Shown here one piece after another: positions 27,750 to 40,929 of a stretch of DNA of 64,000 nt (positions are counted from its first letter, which is position 1; every line of letters starts with the position of its first letter). The stretch lies in assembly GCA_025403435.1 (NCBI GenBank), contig CM046327.1, forward strand, positions 16,740,440 through 16,804,439, in the 5' to 3' direction. The DNA comes from Artocarpus heterophyllus. Its lineage: Eukaryota > Streptophyta > Magnoliopsida > Rosales > Moraceae. A program made the position numbers and the translations under genes. The notes beneath the pieces are model-generated. The model saw only the letters and a list, made by a program, of their open reading frames with translations. It had not been told where the DNA came from and did no database searches.

Positions 27750-28041
27750 TTAAGGGAATATATAACAAGATCTTGGACCCCTCTCTCTCTTCTTTCTCTC
27801 ACTAACCCTTTTCAGCAAACAAAAAAACCAAACCCATTTATTCATTTCTCTCATTCATTCATTCATTCATTTCTCTCTGGCTTTCTCCCTCGTAGGTTTT
27901 CTCTCCTCTCTCTCTCTCCCCTCTTTTTTGGACTGTTGAACCCAACCCACTTCCAAGAATTCTGGTTTCTATGAGAATAGTGCTTAAGTAACAATCCAAA
28001 ATCTTTCTGAAGAAAACCCAGAAATTCCTTTTTTTAAAAAA
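27750..28041 (+). promoter_or_regulatory. Proximal promoter and CT-rich leader of AP2
   Basis: AATATATAACA near 27759 is a possible TATA box. From 27780 to the start codon the sequence is rich in CT and CATT repeats (CCCTCTCTCTCTTCTTTCTC, and CATT units near 27852), as is common in plant 5' UTRs. Confidence 0.45.
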
Positions 28042-28631
28042 ATGTGGGATCTCAACGACTGTCCTGATGATATTCAGACGACGACGATGATGTTGATAAG
28101 AGACGACGAATCCGAGGGCTGCTCGTCGCAGAAAACCTCCGTGGACGGCGACGACGTCGTCGAGAAGGGGAAGCGCGTCGGATCCGTCTCCAATTCCAGC
28201 TCCTCCGCCGTCGTCATCGAGGACGGATCCGACGTCGACGATCACTTTGCCGCTGCCGGGGAAAGACCGATCATCAAGAAGCGTGGAAGCTTCAACAGCA
28301 ACAGTACGAACAAGATATTCGGTTTTTCCATGGACAGCGAGCCGCCGCCTGTGACCCGGAACTTCTTTCCCATGGACGAGCCTGAAATGGGCGGCGCCAC
28401 GTCGTCTTCCGGCGTGGGACCCGTGGCTGCTTTCCCGAGGGCCCACTGGGTCGGGGTCAAGTTCTGCCAGTCGGATTCGCTCGGCGCCGGCAAGCCGTCG
28501 CCGGAGCTCGCTCACGCGCCGTTGAAGAAGAGCCGGCGTGGACCCCGCTCGAGAAGCTCTCAGTATAGAGGCGTTACCTTTTACCGGCGAACCGGTCGCT
28601 GGGAATCACATATATGGTTTGTAGCTCATAC

Positions 28632-28665
<34 letters not shown>

Positions 28666-30874
28666 ATGTATGTATATGTTTCTGTTTTTGGACATTTGTG
28701 ATGTTTGTATTAACATTTAATCAATTGTGATTTCATGTTTGGGTTTTTGACATAGGGATTGTGGGAAGCAAGTTTATCTCGGTATGACAATTTTTTTTTT
28801 CATTTTTTTAAAAAATTTCTCTCCCATTTATGGATGGAAAATTGGTGGTTTTTTTTTTTTTTTTTGGTTGCTGATAAGATTGTTTTGGTTTTGGGATTGT
28901 GTGTCTGAAAAACAATAGGTGGATTTGACACGGCTCATGCAGCTGCCCGGTGAGCTTTCTAATTAAAAAATTTACAACTTTTCTTTTTTTAATCTTGGGC
29001 TGATAATAATAAACATGATTTTTTTGGTTATAAAATGATTTTATTTTTGTTTAATGGCAGTGCATATGATAGGGCGGCTATTAAGTTTCGAGGAGTGGAG
29101 GCTGACATAAATTTCAGCCTGGAAGATTATGAGGAAGACTTGAAACAGGTGAGTGCGCGTGTGTGCTATTGTAGTAGGTCTTGTGCATATTTAGAAAGAG
29201 AAAGAGAGAGTGAGGGAAATAAGAAGAGAGATAGTGTTCTCTCTAATCTTATCTTCAACAGTTGATACCTTATCTTCAACAGTTTTGAGTGTCGTCTGTA
29301 ATGAGTTTCTTTTATTGAAAACAAAATGTTGGGTTTTCTTTAGGTTGTCATTTAAGATATGGGGAAATGGAAAAATCCCAGGAAATATTCTTATTTCTTG
29401 CAATGTTGTTGTTGTTGTTTGTGACATGTAACAGATGAGCAATCTGACCAAGGAAGAGTTTGTTCATGTACTCCGGCGACAAAGCACAGGATTCCCTAGA
29501 GGGAGTTCCAAATATAGAGGTGTCACTTTGCACAAATGTGGAAGATGGGAGGCTAGAATGGGCCAATTTTTGGGCAAAAAGTAAATAAAATAAAACCCCC
29601 CAATTTTTTTTTTCTCTTTTAAACCCTATCTTCTATAAACTCTTTGATTCTCATCCTTTTTCTTTTCAACTTGCATTTTATCCTAATCCATCCCTAGAAA
29701 AAGCTTTTAATAGAAGTACGTGTATGAAGACTAAAAAAAGGGTTAATCTTGTTCAACAGGTACGTGTATTTGGGCTTGTTTGATACCGAGATTGAAGCTG
29801 CAAGGTTTGCACTATTTTTTTTTTTTTTGGAAATTTATTTCTTACTTAATTATCACCATTAAGACTAGCCAACTAATGTTTTAAGAACTTCCTGCCACTT
29901 TTTGTGTAGGGCTTATGACAAAGCTGCAATTAAGTGTAATGGTAAAGACGCTGTCACCAATTTTGATCCCAGCATTTACGAGAACGAGCTTAACTCCCCA
30001 GGTGCACTATCTTTCTGAAAAAAATAAAAAATAACAAAATAAGATCGTAAAATTTATTGCATTTTTTATTGTAACTTTTCATCTTTTGGAAACTTAGTTT
30101 TCTTTACATAAATACTTGGCTGATCATCAGTGGAATCATCGGGTAACATTGCTGCGGATCACAACTTGGATTTGAGCCTTGGAAATTCAACCTCAAAGCA
30201 AAGCATGAGTGGTGCAACTGCAGTTGGGAATCAGATCAGCCAAAATGCCACATTGTTGGATCAGCTTTTGGTTCCGATGCCTTTCGAAACCGACTATTGG
30301 CGGAATCCGGGATTTAGGCCTAACAAGGTTCGTAAAATAGTACTGTGGTTAATTTTCAATGCCTTTTTTAACCAATTCATTGTATGTGTACATTATAAAA
30401 GTTATTCATTTCTTCATAGATAAACAATGATGGCCGCAGAAGAGATGGGTATTTGGAGAATGAAACAATGCAACTTCTAAGCAGAACTCATCTTCAATCT
30501 CCAAATGCTGGTCATCACCAGCAATTCAGAAGGCCTGGAGAGTCCCAGATTCCCAACAATTTCCCCCATTTTCACCCCCCAAATCATGACGTTGGCACCT
30601 AAATTTCATTTTATTTGCTAATTACTGTAAATTTCCTCAATTGGGTTTCTTTTCTTTTCTTTAATATTTTTTTACCAAAATTTATTTTTAGGCACATTTT
30701 CCAAGCAGCAGCAACGGAGGAAGAATTGGCACTAGTACCACACATGACCACCAACTGAGTAATGGTAGTGGTAGTACTAGTGCTTGTGAGAGACAAAGAA
30801 TGGCCATTCAGTTCTTCCCCAACTCTGTTTGCAACTGCTGCAGCATCATCAGGATTCCCACCGCTGATCAATAG
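28042..30874 (+). CDS. AP2: APETALA2-like (euAP2) transcription factor with two AP2 domains
   Basis: Exons: 28042-28616, 28756-28781, 28919-28949, 29061-29148, 29435-29580, 29760-29804, 29910-30001, 30131-30327, then 30420 onward. The 26- and 31-nt exons inside the first AP2 domain are characteristic of this family. The N-terminus starts MWDLNDCP (EAR-like DLNxxP). NLS-like [11 protein letters not shown] precedes AP2 domain 1 (about 175-231, [30 protein letters not shown]). Domain 2 is about 266-324 ([34 protein letters not shown]). LDLSL at 347-351 is a second EAR motif. The protein should bind DNA in the nucleus and repress floral or phase-change targets. Exon 9 reads to a TAA at 30600-30602 (about 460 aa). 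Splicing at GAC|GTTGGC (about 30594) to the acceptor at 30691 adds a last exon, 30692-30874, beginning [15 protein letters not shown] give the longer span. The C-terminus is uncertain because the miR172 region is out of its usual frame. TOE3 is an alternative name. Confidence 0.9.
28628..28678 (+). repeat. Compound (AT)n(GT)n microsatellite in AP2 intron 1
   Basis: ATATATATATAT passes into GTGTGTGTGT and then GTATGTATGTATATG, starting a dozen bases after the splice donor at 28617. Confidence 0.85.
30838..30858 (+). promoter_or_regulatory. miR172 target site in AP2 mRNA
   Basis: The 21 bases begin CTGCAGCATC and contain GCAGCATCATCAGGATTC, matching the canonical AP2 site except for the last base (C in place of T). 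miR172 pairs with this element in euAP2 mRNAs and causes translational repression and cleavage. The site would lie in the last exon or the 3' UTR depending on which stop codon is used. Confidence 0.93.
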
Positions 30875-31521
30875 AGAGACTCCTCACATGAATTTTGAGT
30901 TACTGCAGAGAATATATATATATGTATATATATTTTAAAGAGGAAAAAAAAAAAAGAATATGAGGTTTAATTTCCAGATATATTCTCTTCACGAGACCCT
31001 CCTGACCCTTGTGAAAAATTTTCCTGCCTCGTTATCATCACATCATCATCATCATCATCTCCTAAAATTTTCCAATCTTCATCATCAAAAGCTTCACGAC
31101 TTGGCTCTTTTGGTTTTCCCTCTAACTCTGCCAAACGCCAAAAAAAAAAAAAAGAAGAAAGATTTGAGAAAAAAAATGGCGAAAAAAAGGGATATTTTCC
31201 GTCTCTGGAAAATGTTGGTCGTCGGTCAAACTAACAAATGTATGAAATCTTGAGCTGGATACGATCTGAGCTCTGACTAGAAAGAAATTCACTGATTCTG
31301 GCATATGTAACTTTGAAATTTTTGCTTTGCACCAGTCGTTTTGGTAATTACTATTTTTATTATTAATTAAATTTTTTGGTAAATTTGGTAATTGCCATAT
31401 TATTTGTTCATGTTATATGGTTGAAATATTTGCATACCTGTGGCAATGCTTGATAGTTGATATTAATTACTCTTTGACTGTGATAAATGACTTCATTTTC
31501 CCACTTTCTATTCATTAGTTT

Positions 31522-31544
31522 TGAGAGAGAGAGAGAGAGAGAGA
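31522..31544. repeat. (GA)n microsatellite
   Basis: Eleven GA units. Confidence 0.85.
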
Positions 31545-34500
31545 CCTAGATTTTTTTTTTCCTATTACAATAGGAGAAAAGTGAGGAGAAAATCAGGCAA
31601 AAAATGGGAAAATTGGAATTTTTTGGTTATGAGACTCTTGGAAATATCACATTGAATGGTGATGAATCGTCTCTGTCTTTTGTGTCCTTTGAATCAGTTC
31701 TCTCGGCCAAAAGGAGTCAGACACTGCTATTATTACGAGGGGGACCTATCATTGTTGTAGCCCAAAGCTTCAAAAGGACAGAAAGACGGAAACCAAATAA
31801 ATAAATAGGGGGAAAAAAATACAGTGATAGATCATAAAAAAAAATAGCTGGGGCGGTTCGCTACTTGGGATTTGTCAGTTTACGAGGAAAAGAAACAAAA
31901 AAAAAAAAAGGGAAATAGATGAGTTTGATAGAGAAATTTAAGGTAGGGTAGGACAAAAATTAGACCGTCTTAAGATCTGTTTTAGGCTTTATCTTACAAA
32001 ATAAAAACTTGTCATAGTGAAATTTTTTAATGTTACAATAATGTTTAAATTTATTTTAAGTTTAAACTATTTTATTAAATACTACAGTAATTTTAAGATT
32101 AAGGTGTGATTAAAGACACCATAAAAAACTAAAAAGTTTTGGTTTAAGTCATTTTTTACGGTATTTTTTTTACAAAAGCTATATTATTGTAGTATTTTTT
32201 TCAAATTTTAATTTTAACCATGTTTTTAAATACCTTTGCATTTATAAAGGGTAAAGCCGGTACAAGTCAAATATTCAGGGTTTCATCAACAACCCTTCCC
32301 AAACCCTGCAAAAGAATACGAGGACTACTTTTTACATGATAAAATATGGTATGATTCTTGATTCCTCTTCATGTATACAACATCTGTTATCCAACGCATC
32401 CAAATATTATATCAGTTTTATTAGGGTTTAATATAAAATACAACGCCTGCTTTCATCATCACGAGCGTCACAACCCAGATATTTTCTCAAGTTTATACAT
32501 ATAATATTAAGATCAAAGACCTATAATATATTACTCAATAGTGTAACTTATTGATACTTAGCTAAAGCACGCCTGATTTTTTTTTTAACTCGTTATCAGA
32601 TAATATAATAATGTCTCGAACAAGAGAAACAAACACTTTGTAGCTGCTATAAGTGTAAAACGATGATGTTCTTTCGTCAATTCGAAGACTTTTTGTTTTC
32701 CTCTCTTTTCTTTATTGGCGTGTTTCAAAATTTAATTAAAATTATAAGTTAGAACCAAAACGTTATAGTATATGAAAATTTTTATATTATAGTAAATTTT
32801 TATTTTATATTATAACATATTAAAACTTTATACTTTAACTATTAAAACTATTAGTTTTAATTAGATTGTTAAACTAAAGCTTTTTGAAAAGGACTTCTAA
32901 GTAAGGCAATTGCGTTTGGGATTGGAAGCAATAGGCTAGGAAGCAACTTTTCCAGTCTAAGAAAAGCTTGCGTGGAGCAGAAGAACACCATATATGCCAC
33001 TTTTCTTGTGAATATATGTGAGAACAAGATGATTGTTTTATAAGCTATAAAACTTTTTTAATGCTATATATACATTTTTTTTTTCATTACTATATATAGA
33101 GAATTCAAATGTAAAGTATGAGCAATTTGGGCGTTGTCTTCCTTGCTCATCCTTCAGGTCCGGCTTCAACAAAAAATTCTTTTACATTTCTTTCTTATCA
33201 ATTTTCCGCCCCTGAATTACTCTAAATTGTTATATTTATGTGATAATTTTTAAAAGTTTTTAATTATAACCTAGGTTTTAACCTTCAAGTATATCGTATC
33301 TCAAACCTAAAATTTTTTAAATAAACTAAAAAATGATAACATTATTATATATGTTCATAATTTTGTAGATCATTAACTTTAAAAAGTGAATTAAAGTCCA
33401 TTCCCAGTTTGGTTCATTTAGCTAAAAAACGAAAATGTAAATAGTCACAATAAGTGCTATACTTTTAGTTAAAAATCTCCGTTTATATAATGTACACTCC
33501 TCTCGAAGGAAAAAAAATGTACACTCCTCTTGAAGAAAAAAAAATCTTGGCTCCCCACTGAAAATAATACTTTGCACATGTATAGTTTTAAATTGATAAA
33601 TCTTTATCAAGTTTAGTTAACTGTCATATTTTTTTTTTAAACTTATACGATTTTGATAATGATATGGACTCAACGGCAAATCAAAACTGCATTATTATCA
33701 ATAATTAATGTAGCACATTGTCCACCACAAAATTAATATCTTATCATAATTAATTTGGAATTTAATTTACATGGGCTTTGAGGTGTAGTTTGGAATGGGT
33801 GCATAATAAATGCACATATACATATACATATAAATGGTTCTATTGTCATTGTCCATAAGGTAAAGCTCATGAGTGGTCCGACCCACTAAGTAATTAAAAG
33901 CCAGCTTGCTCTATGCCACGCACCCTGATATTATAATGTATGGAGTTAGTACTATGAATATAAAAACTACAATTTCTAAAAAGGGGAACAAAGCAAAGAC
34001 TGTCTTGTAGCAGGTTAAAGCCTCTCTCGCTAGATCCTTTTCTATGAGAAAAACACTGCCAAAACCTCAGACGGACAGATCTCTCAATCTAACTCCAAAT
34101 ATCGTACACTTACTTTACCAGTAAAAAAATCGATGGTGTAAAAAAGAAAAAGTGAAATGAATGTGGGACGTTCAATAATAAATATTAAACCCCAAAAGAA
34201 AAACGTGTTAACACTAAAGAGGCAAAGTACGTAGAGCCCCCCTTGATGTGGAAAAAAGAAAAAAAGCAAAAAGAAAACAAAAGATAAAACGAAAGAGATT
34301 GGGGGAATCAAGAAGGGAGTAAAAGTAAAGCAAAGGCAAGGAAAGCAATATTGGCCTGCATGCTATGCTGCTGCCCAAGCTATTGCTTGAGCACAACTTT
34401 TTGGACTTTTAACAGATGGAGCTTTCCATAAATGGGATTTCTTCAACGGTTGGAAAATAGTCTGTGGTTAAGTTTCTTTTTTTCTTTTTTGAAAAAATAT

Positions 34501-34599
34501 ATTATTGTAAATTGAGATTCAATAAGGTGTTTAAAAGAAGAGTTTAATATGTAATAATTTGAATATTAATTTAAATTAATTAGTTCAAAGCATCGGAGC

Positions 34600-34805
34600 A
34601 CATAAGGGTTTTATATTATAGCACATGAGAGCTTTATACTATTTGAGTTCAAACCAATTAGTTCAAATCAATCCTTCAAACACAAGCTCAGATACTATAA
34701 CATGTGAGAGTTTTACACTGAAGTATACTTTTACTTTACACTCTAGTACATATAAGCTTTACATTGTTTGTAATTGAAACTTTAGAGTTCAGACTATTTT
34801 TTAAA
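34600..34805. mobile_element. Short-element family copies, adjacent
   Basis: Reverse-sense cores occur as AGCACATGAGAGCTTTATAC and AACATGTGAGAGTTTTACAC, followed by GTTCAGACTATTTTTTAAAC, consistent with two nested or tandem copies. Confidence 0.5.
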
Positions 34806-34918
34806 CACCCTATAGGTGTATTAGAAATTTAGAAGAAGATGCTTTGACAGACTTGCATCAAATTTCGTCACATTAATGTTACATACTGTTTGGTTAAATT
34901 TGTCATATATTGTTAAAT

Positions 34919-35212
34919 AGTACTGTTTGATTATAAGGTGATTAATATTGTTAAAAATATGTACTATATAAGTAGTTGTTCTCTCCAAAGTGTTTCATGT
35001 TATTATATATACACTAAAAAATAAGTTGGTTGAATGACCAAGCTAGTGGGGTGGTGAGTTGTCTACTCATTACAATGGTAACTACTCATTGCTTATACAT
35101 TTTTGGGGAGGCTCCCCTTGTGGAGTCCTTGATCATCCTTAGCAGCACAACCAAAAAATCATGGCATATACATGCTTCATTCTAATGTGTGTCTATAATG
35201 TAGAGTGTCGAG
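34919..35212. repeat. Diverged local duplication, copy A
   Basis: It shares with 35332-35540, in order, CTGTTTGATTATAA, GATTAATATTGTTAA, AGTTGTTCTCTC, ACTAAAAAATAAGTT, GGTTGAATGACCAAGCT, GTGGGGTGGTGAGTTG and CATATACATGCTTCATTCTA. Copy A has about 70 extra bases (35100-35165, TTTTTGGGGAGGCTCCCCTT...) not present in copy B. Confidence 0.8.
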
Positions 35213-35331
35213 GGATTTTCTATCGAGCCAATAACGACTCGACAACCAAATACTCAACCGCAAGAAGTAAATTGTTAGAAATGATAATGAAGAACGAAGC
35301 TGAAGAACTCCCTTAAGCTCATACACTTGCT

Positions 35332-35540
35332 GTTTGATTATAAAATGATTAATATTGTTAACAATATGTCCTGTATTATTAGTTGTTCTCTCTATAGTCT
35401 CCCATGTTATTGTATACTAAAAAATAAGTTATGGTTGAATGACCAAGCTGGTGGGGTGGTGAGTTGGCTACTTGTTACAATAGTAACTACTCATGGCATA
35501 TACATGCTTCATTCTAATGTATATCTATGATGTAAAGCAT
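35332..35540. repeat. Diverged local duplication, copy B
   Basis: It matches copy A at 34919-35212 in direct orientation, with about 120 bp between the copies. It lacks the 70-bp internal segment. Confidence 0.8.
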
Positions 35541-36071
35541 ATATGATATAATATATATAGCATTTGGTATACCGGTTCGATATCATCAGTCTAAATCGTC
35601 TATAAAACTCTTTACAATTGTAGTATAAAGCAAAAAATAACTGCGATGTAAAGCTCTCATATGCTACAAGAATTAAACTTACTTTTTCAATTCAAACATA
35701 CTAATAATGTCGTATTAGCAAGACCCTTTTTTAAAAATCATATTAAATTGGGTACCATTTTTAATGATTGAATCAAACAAAATCATGTAACATTAAATGA
35801 TAATTTAACATAAGGTAATGAAGATCTAGTAATTAATCTTACCGATTAATTATTTATATCACAGGACAGAATCCTCTAGATAATATACAGAACTTATAAT
35901 AAGTGCCTTAATTAGGGTTCTCTAGTAACACAAACCTGATGCTTTTATAATCTTTAAAGAACTATGGAAAAAAAATGAAAAAGGCAAGGTAGAGATGATG
36001 AGTGAAGCTTACAGGTCTCTGACTGTTTGCCTGTTTTATGCTTTTGTTTTTTCGTCTGAGACTAACTACAT

Positions 36072-36110
36072 ATAACCATATATATATGTATATATATATA
36101 TATATAATAC
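36072..36110. repeat. (AT)n microsatellite
   Basis: TATATATATGTATATATATA-type tract. Confidence 0.8.
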
Positions 36111-39068
36111 ATATATTTCGGCAATAATTCTTTGAAACTATTATTATTATTATATTCTTGATGAACTTTGTTCTCGTCTTTTGTTGATGACTATGACTGA
36201 CTGCGACTGGGACTTGACTGTGAAGGTGGCATTGTATTGGTCCCTACTATGTACTGTATCATTGTGTGTTAGATCGCTTTCATCATTCACTCAGACTACT
36301 TCTTTGGGTTCCCTTTCTGGGACGCGCTTGGTCTCTCTCTCTCTGTCTCTCTCTCCCTGCCCCCCCTAGTCTTACAACTTTCCTTTTTCGGTATTCACTT
36401 TTGGTTTTTCGTTCACCACTTGCACAGTTGTACACCTATTTCGTACATATAATACTAGAGGGTATAATCATAATGTAAAAAAATAGAAAAAAAAGAAGGA
36501 AGGAAAAAAAAAGAAAAAACCTACTATATAATATAGCTAGGACAATAGCCTAACGTGCTGTTCAAGGATCGTGCAAATAACGTAACTTTAGCTTATTTAT
36601 TCGGGTACTTCCTCGGTTAGGTTTCCATGGATCGTTGGTTTATGTTTTAAAACTGTTTGATATGATTAAATTTTTTTTATAAATTTAATAATTAAAAGAT
36701 AAATATTTAACTATAGGTATCTTTTTCAGCCTCCATCAAAATAATTGTCTATTTATTATCTCACCAAATTTCTTTGTGAACATGAGAGGGAAGCTATGAA
36801 AGGAACCTTAATTGGCTACTACTACGAGCAGTGGTAGGGCTAGAGAGACAAAAAAATCTTTGTGAGCGCGTGAAATGTTTGTCCTTTTTCTAGGCTCTAT
36901 ATATCCTCAAAGGTAAGAAAATACCATAGAATTTTAGGTTCTCTTGTTAGGGTGCCAAAGGCCTAGCTAGCTAATTGCTAATTGTCCTTTGGCAACTTAA
37001 GTAAGTAGCTAGGGGTCTTGTATAGATGGGCTATGTTGAGGTTTTTATAAATTCACCGTTTTGAGGAATATTTTTGCGAGGAAATAGGCAATTTGAGTAA
37101 AACTTCAGAGAATTGCAAGTATTAATCAGAATGGAAATGACTTGTCTTTAAGGTATCAAGGAAAATATTGCACAAATTGCATGGTTTAGGTAATCAAAAA
37201 TTATTTTCAAAAACGTAACTTTGTAGAGAATACCTCACAGTTGGGTTGACGATTTTTTTGTGTAATAATTTATTTATTTATTTTTTTGCTTTCAATATAG
37301 ACCAAGAGAATTCTACAAGCCCAGCTCCGCCTCTCATGGTGTCCAACCGATCTTATATATAATTTTAAAGTTTGTGAAGCCCTAACAGGTTTGTATTTTT
37401 TCTTTCTTAAAAGAAAAAATTTTGAAAGTATCCTTTGAGTTTATTCAAAATATTATAAATATACTTTAAGTTATAATTACTAAAAAAAGTATTCCCTAAG
37501 TTTTTGAATAAAAAAAAGTATCCTTCAATTTTTTGAAAGAGTTAAAAAAAAAAACATCTTTTTGACTAGTAAAATTGTAAAAAAATATATCAACAATAAC
37601 CCACTCGAATAAGCATTTAAATATGTTTTCAGAAAATTATATATTATATAAATATTAACTACTTTTTAAATGAAATTACAAAGATTTGAAACAAAAATTT
37701 TGAGAGAAAATTAAATAATTTTAAACTTAAATTAAAAAATAAATCTACAAGGCACAAAACAAGATTAGATGTCGAAATAGGTCGACCATAGGTGGACTAG
37801 GTTTGGTCGAGTAAATTGGTGAATTGAGGATTTGGGGGGGTTAGGTTTTGTTTTTAGTTTTTGAATTTTTTTGTTTAAAATATTTTTGTTTGATTCTTTG
37901 AATAGTTAATTTCAAATAATGCTCCTTTTAAAAAATTATTAAAATAATACTTGATTATTGATTATTGAGAGTTTTTTCTTGTTTTCCTACAATTTGACTA
38001 GTCAAAAGGATTTTTTGTTTTAATTTTTTCAAAGAACTAAAGGGATGCTTTTTTATTAGTTAAAACTTAGGGCATATGTATATTTGGTATATGTTTTGAA
38101 TAAATTCAAGAATACTTTCAGAGTTTTCTCTTCATATAATTGGTTTGCACTAATCAATAAGGTGAAAATTGATTAAATCTTGATAAATTAATTAAAGAGG
38201 TGTGTTCTTACATGAAGCATGACCTGCAATTCATGATCAATTAATCATACATACGTACCATGCACATATGTTTTAGCGATGCAAAACAAAGCAATATCTA
38301 ATATTTATGAATAAACTAGTAGCTGAAGAACAAAAAGTAACAAGCGACTTTGTGGACAATTGTTGTGTCAATGCTTGACCTGTGCAAATTGTTAGGAAAT
38401 TAGAAAGGAAACAAAGACTTACTAGTATTGGTGGCTTTTTCGTTGCCTCAATATTTGAGCACCATTCTCATTTAAGATAGGCGTGGAATATATAGGATCT
38501 CTTATTGCAGGAACACAATTTTATTCCACTGATAAAGTATGGTTTTAGCTATCCATTAAGATTTTAACGGTGTGACTTTCGATTGTTCACACAAAAAATT
38601 TATAGCTAATGACATATAATTGCTTGCAGTTACTTATTAAACCATTAAAAAGTTAACGCAAGAGGACTAAAATATCATGCTCCCCTGATGAGACAAAAGT
38701 GTCCTATCCAATATAAGAATTGCCAGATTATATTTGTTTCTATTTGATTAAGGGGTCATTCTCTATCTACCAGTAATGCATATTTTTAAACTATTAAATC
38801 TGATCAAAACTATTTTTTAAACAAATCTAAGAGCCTAAAAAAGATGTCAATCAGACGTTTACGTATGTATCGATGAAATTTTCAAAGAAAAGACCCAAAA
38901 AGAAAAAAGATAAAAAAAAGGATAAAAAGAGAAAGCAAGAGATATAATCCCAAAGGAGAAAAATATTACTTGGTAATGCCTTACATGACCTTTAGCAATC
39001 ACGGGACGAGTTCAATGTGACAGTGGTTAGCACATCATTGTCCTATCCCATCCCAGAGAAACATATAG

Positions 39069-39070
<2 letters not shown>

Positions 39071-39114
<44 letters not shown>
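39071..39114. repeat. (AT)n microsatellite
   Basis: About 22 uninterrupted AT units. All open frames across it are artefacts of the repeat. Confidence 0.95.
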
Positions 39115-39119
<5 letters not shown>

Positions 39120-40929
39120 TGCTTGTTGGATTACAAAGAACAACATGGATGAAAAAGGTTGCCCATGAATTAACAGCCACGAACCTAACAACAACAGCAC
39201 AAACAAACTTAATCCAATAGTACCTGAGATGTCTGTAAATTCTTAACCCTACATTCCTTTTTGGTGTTATTTTACAGTTGGAGGCAATAGCATTTTGGAC
39301 CACGTGAAAGTGAACCCAAAAAAAAAAAGTGTCTAAATGCTCTTGTGGGAGCACATCCTAGAAATGGAAGGTTGGTCCATTGGTCCCCTTTCTCAAAAAG
39401 AAGAGTTTGCATTCTAAAGGGATGCTCCAAAGTGATATATATATATATATACACACACACACATATATCTCTCCATATACATATATGTGTGCGTATATAT
39501 AACCTAAAATCAACACCCTTAATTAAAAAAATGATAATTAAGAGGTGCGATTTTAGGTTTATTTTTTTAATTTTCCACGCTAAATATCCATGCTACGTAT
39601 TTAACAAGAATGAGTCCGCATATGATTAACCATGTGATCATTAGATGGGAGTTAGTAAGCGGAGTTTGTTCAATGAATTATAATTTGAGAAAATTAAACG
39701 CTATGTTACACTTTTAAAAATTGTGTTTATTTATGTCATGCCTTAAAGAAGTTTACGTTACATAATCATTCATGTTACACGTTAAGTTGTATCAGAAATA
39801 AACATGCGTGACATTTATGAAAAATAAATCTTAAAAGATAATATTTATGAAAATTTCTCTTATAATTGAGTAAAACATAAACTGAAGTTGGATGTTTAAA
39901 GTAATGGTTTATTTATGTATATTTTAGGGATGAGTATACTAGTCGTTTACGTTATTGTAAGTATATCTATCTTTGAAACTTTAAGGAAGATGCTTTGCTT
40001 TCTTAAACTTGATAAATTAAACTAGTGATCGTTGAAATCTATATCTGCAAGGAATACTTTAAAATGGAAAGTCAATGGTTTATGTCAATAAATGTGTGGA
40101 GTATAGTTGTTGCGTGATTTTGCTCCTAAACGACTTGTCAATAGCTTGTTCATTTTAGGGGTAAGAAGGTAAATAGATTTTTTCCCCCCTCATGTGGGAA
40201 TATGAAAATAATGGTTGAAAGGGAAAAAAAAGTAAATTGGAATTTATCGAATTTATTTCACGAGTAAATTTTGTAAAGCCAAGATTTACTAGTTTTATCA
40301 CATAGTTAAACTTAAAATGTTGGAGTTAGGTACCCATACCAAATTTGGTAATCCAACAATTATTACTATATCTTGGGAGCTATAAGACAATCCTTTACCG
40401 CTATATCTTCGAAGGAAAATTTTCACTATATTTTGATTTTTTTTTAATAAACTCCACACTTATTTGAAACTAATTACATATACTGCTAGAAAATATTATG
40501 ATTGATGAGAGAACAAGAGGAAGAGAGGGTTGAGAGCATGTTAAGATTTATTTATTTGAATTGGTAGGAAAATAAAAGAACAAATAAAAGATTTAAAAAA
40601 CTTATGTTAATTATTCTTCAAAAGTAATATAAGTAGTAGTATGGAATAATTTTTTTAATCAAGTGTGTCATAAATAAACAAAATTTTTAAAATATGGCAT
40701 CGTATGTAATTTTCTGATCTTTAGAACATGTTGAAATATTCGTAATTGAGATGAGTTTAGAATTGACATCTGTAGCCTAACATATTTGAGAAACATACAA
40801 TCATTCATTCATCAAAAGAAGTCCAGTGTGTCATATGATGAGAATTCATTTTATACAGCCCAAGACCAAGCACATTTTACTAAAGAATTTCTTTTCTTTT
40901 TTTTTTTTTTTTTTTTTGTGTGCGCGCGC

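Larger units (their letters stand above)
8312..28041. other. 19.7-kb gene-poor region between PABP and AP2
   Basis: No open frame here looks like a protein family I know, and none shows convincing exon structure. The first few hundred bases include the PABP 3' UTR. The rest is AT-rich sequence with microsatellites, short tandem duplications and many small TIR elements listed separately. A GC-richer patch at 22980-23200 and another at 26460-26760 have open frames on both strands but no recognisable domain. The second could be upstream regulatory sequence or an untranslated exon of AP2. Confidence 0.6.

Noticed and set aside
30960..31253. Frame with a His run downstream of AP2
   Set aside because: It is in the same frame as the AASSGF reading but is separated by the stop at 30936. 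The His run comes from CAT repeats in what should be 3' UTR.
36181..36478. CT-rich open frames near 36.3 kb
   Set aside because: They are driven by TCTC repeats, without a domain or splice context. No microRNA precursor hairpin was found there either.
39017..39629. Frames containing long Tyr-Ile runs
   Set aside because: They are translations of AT and CA microsatellites.
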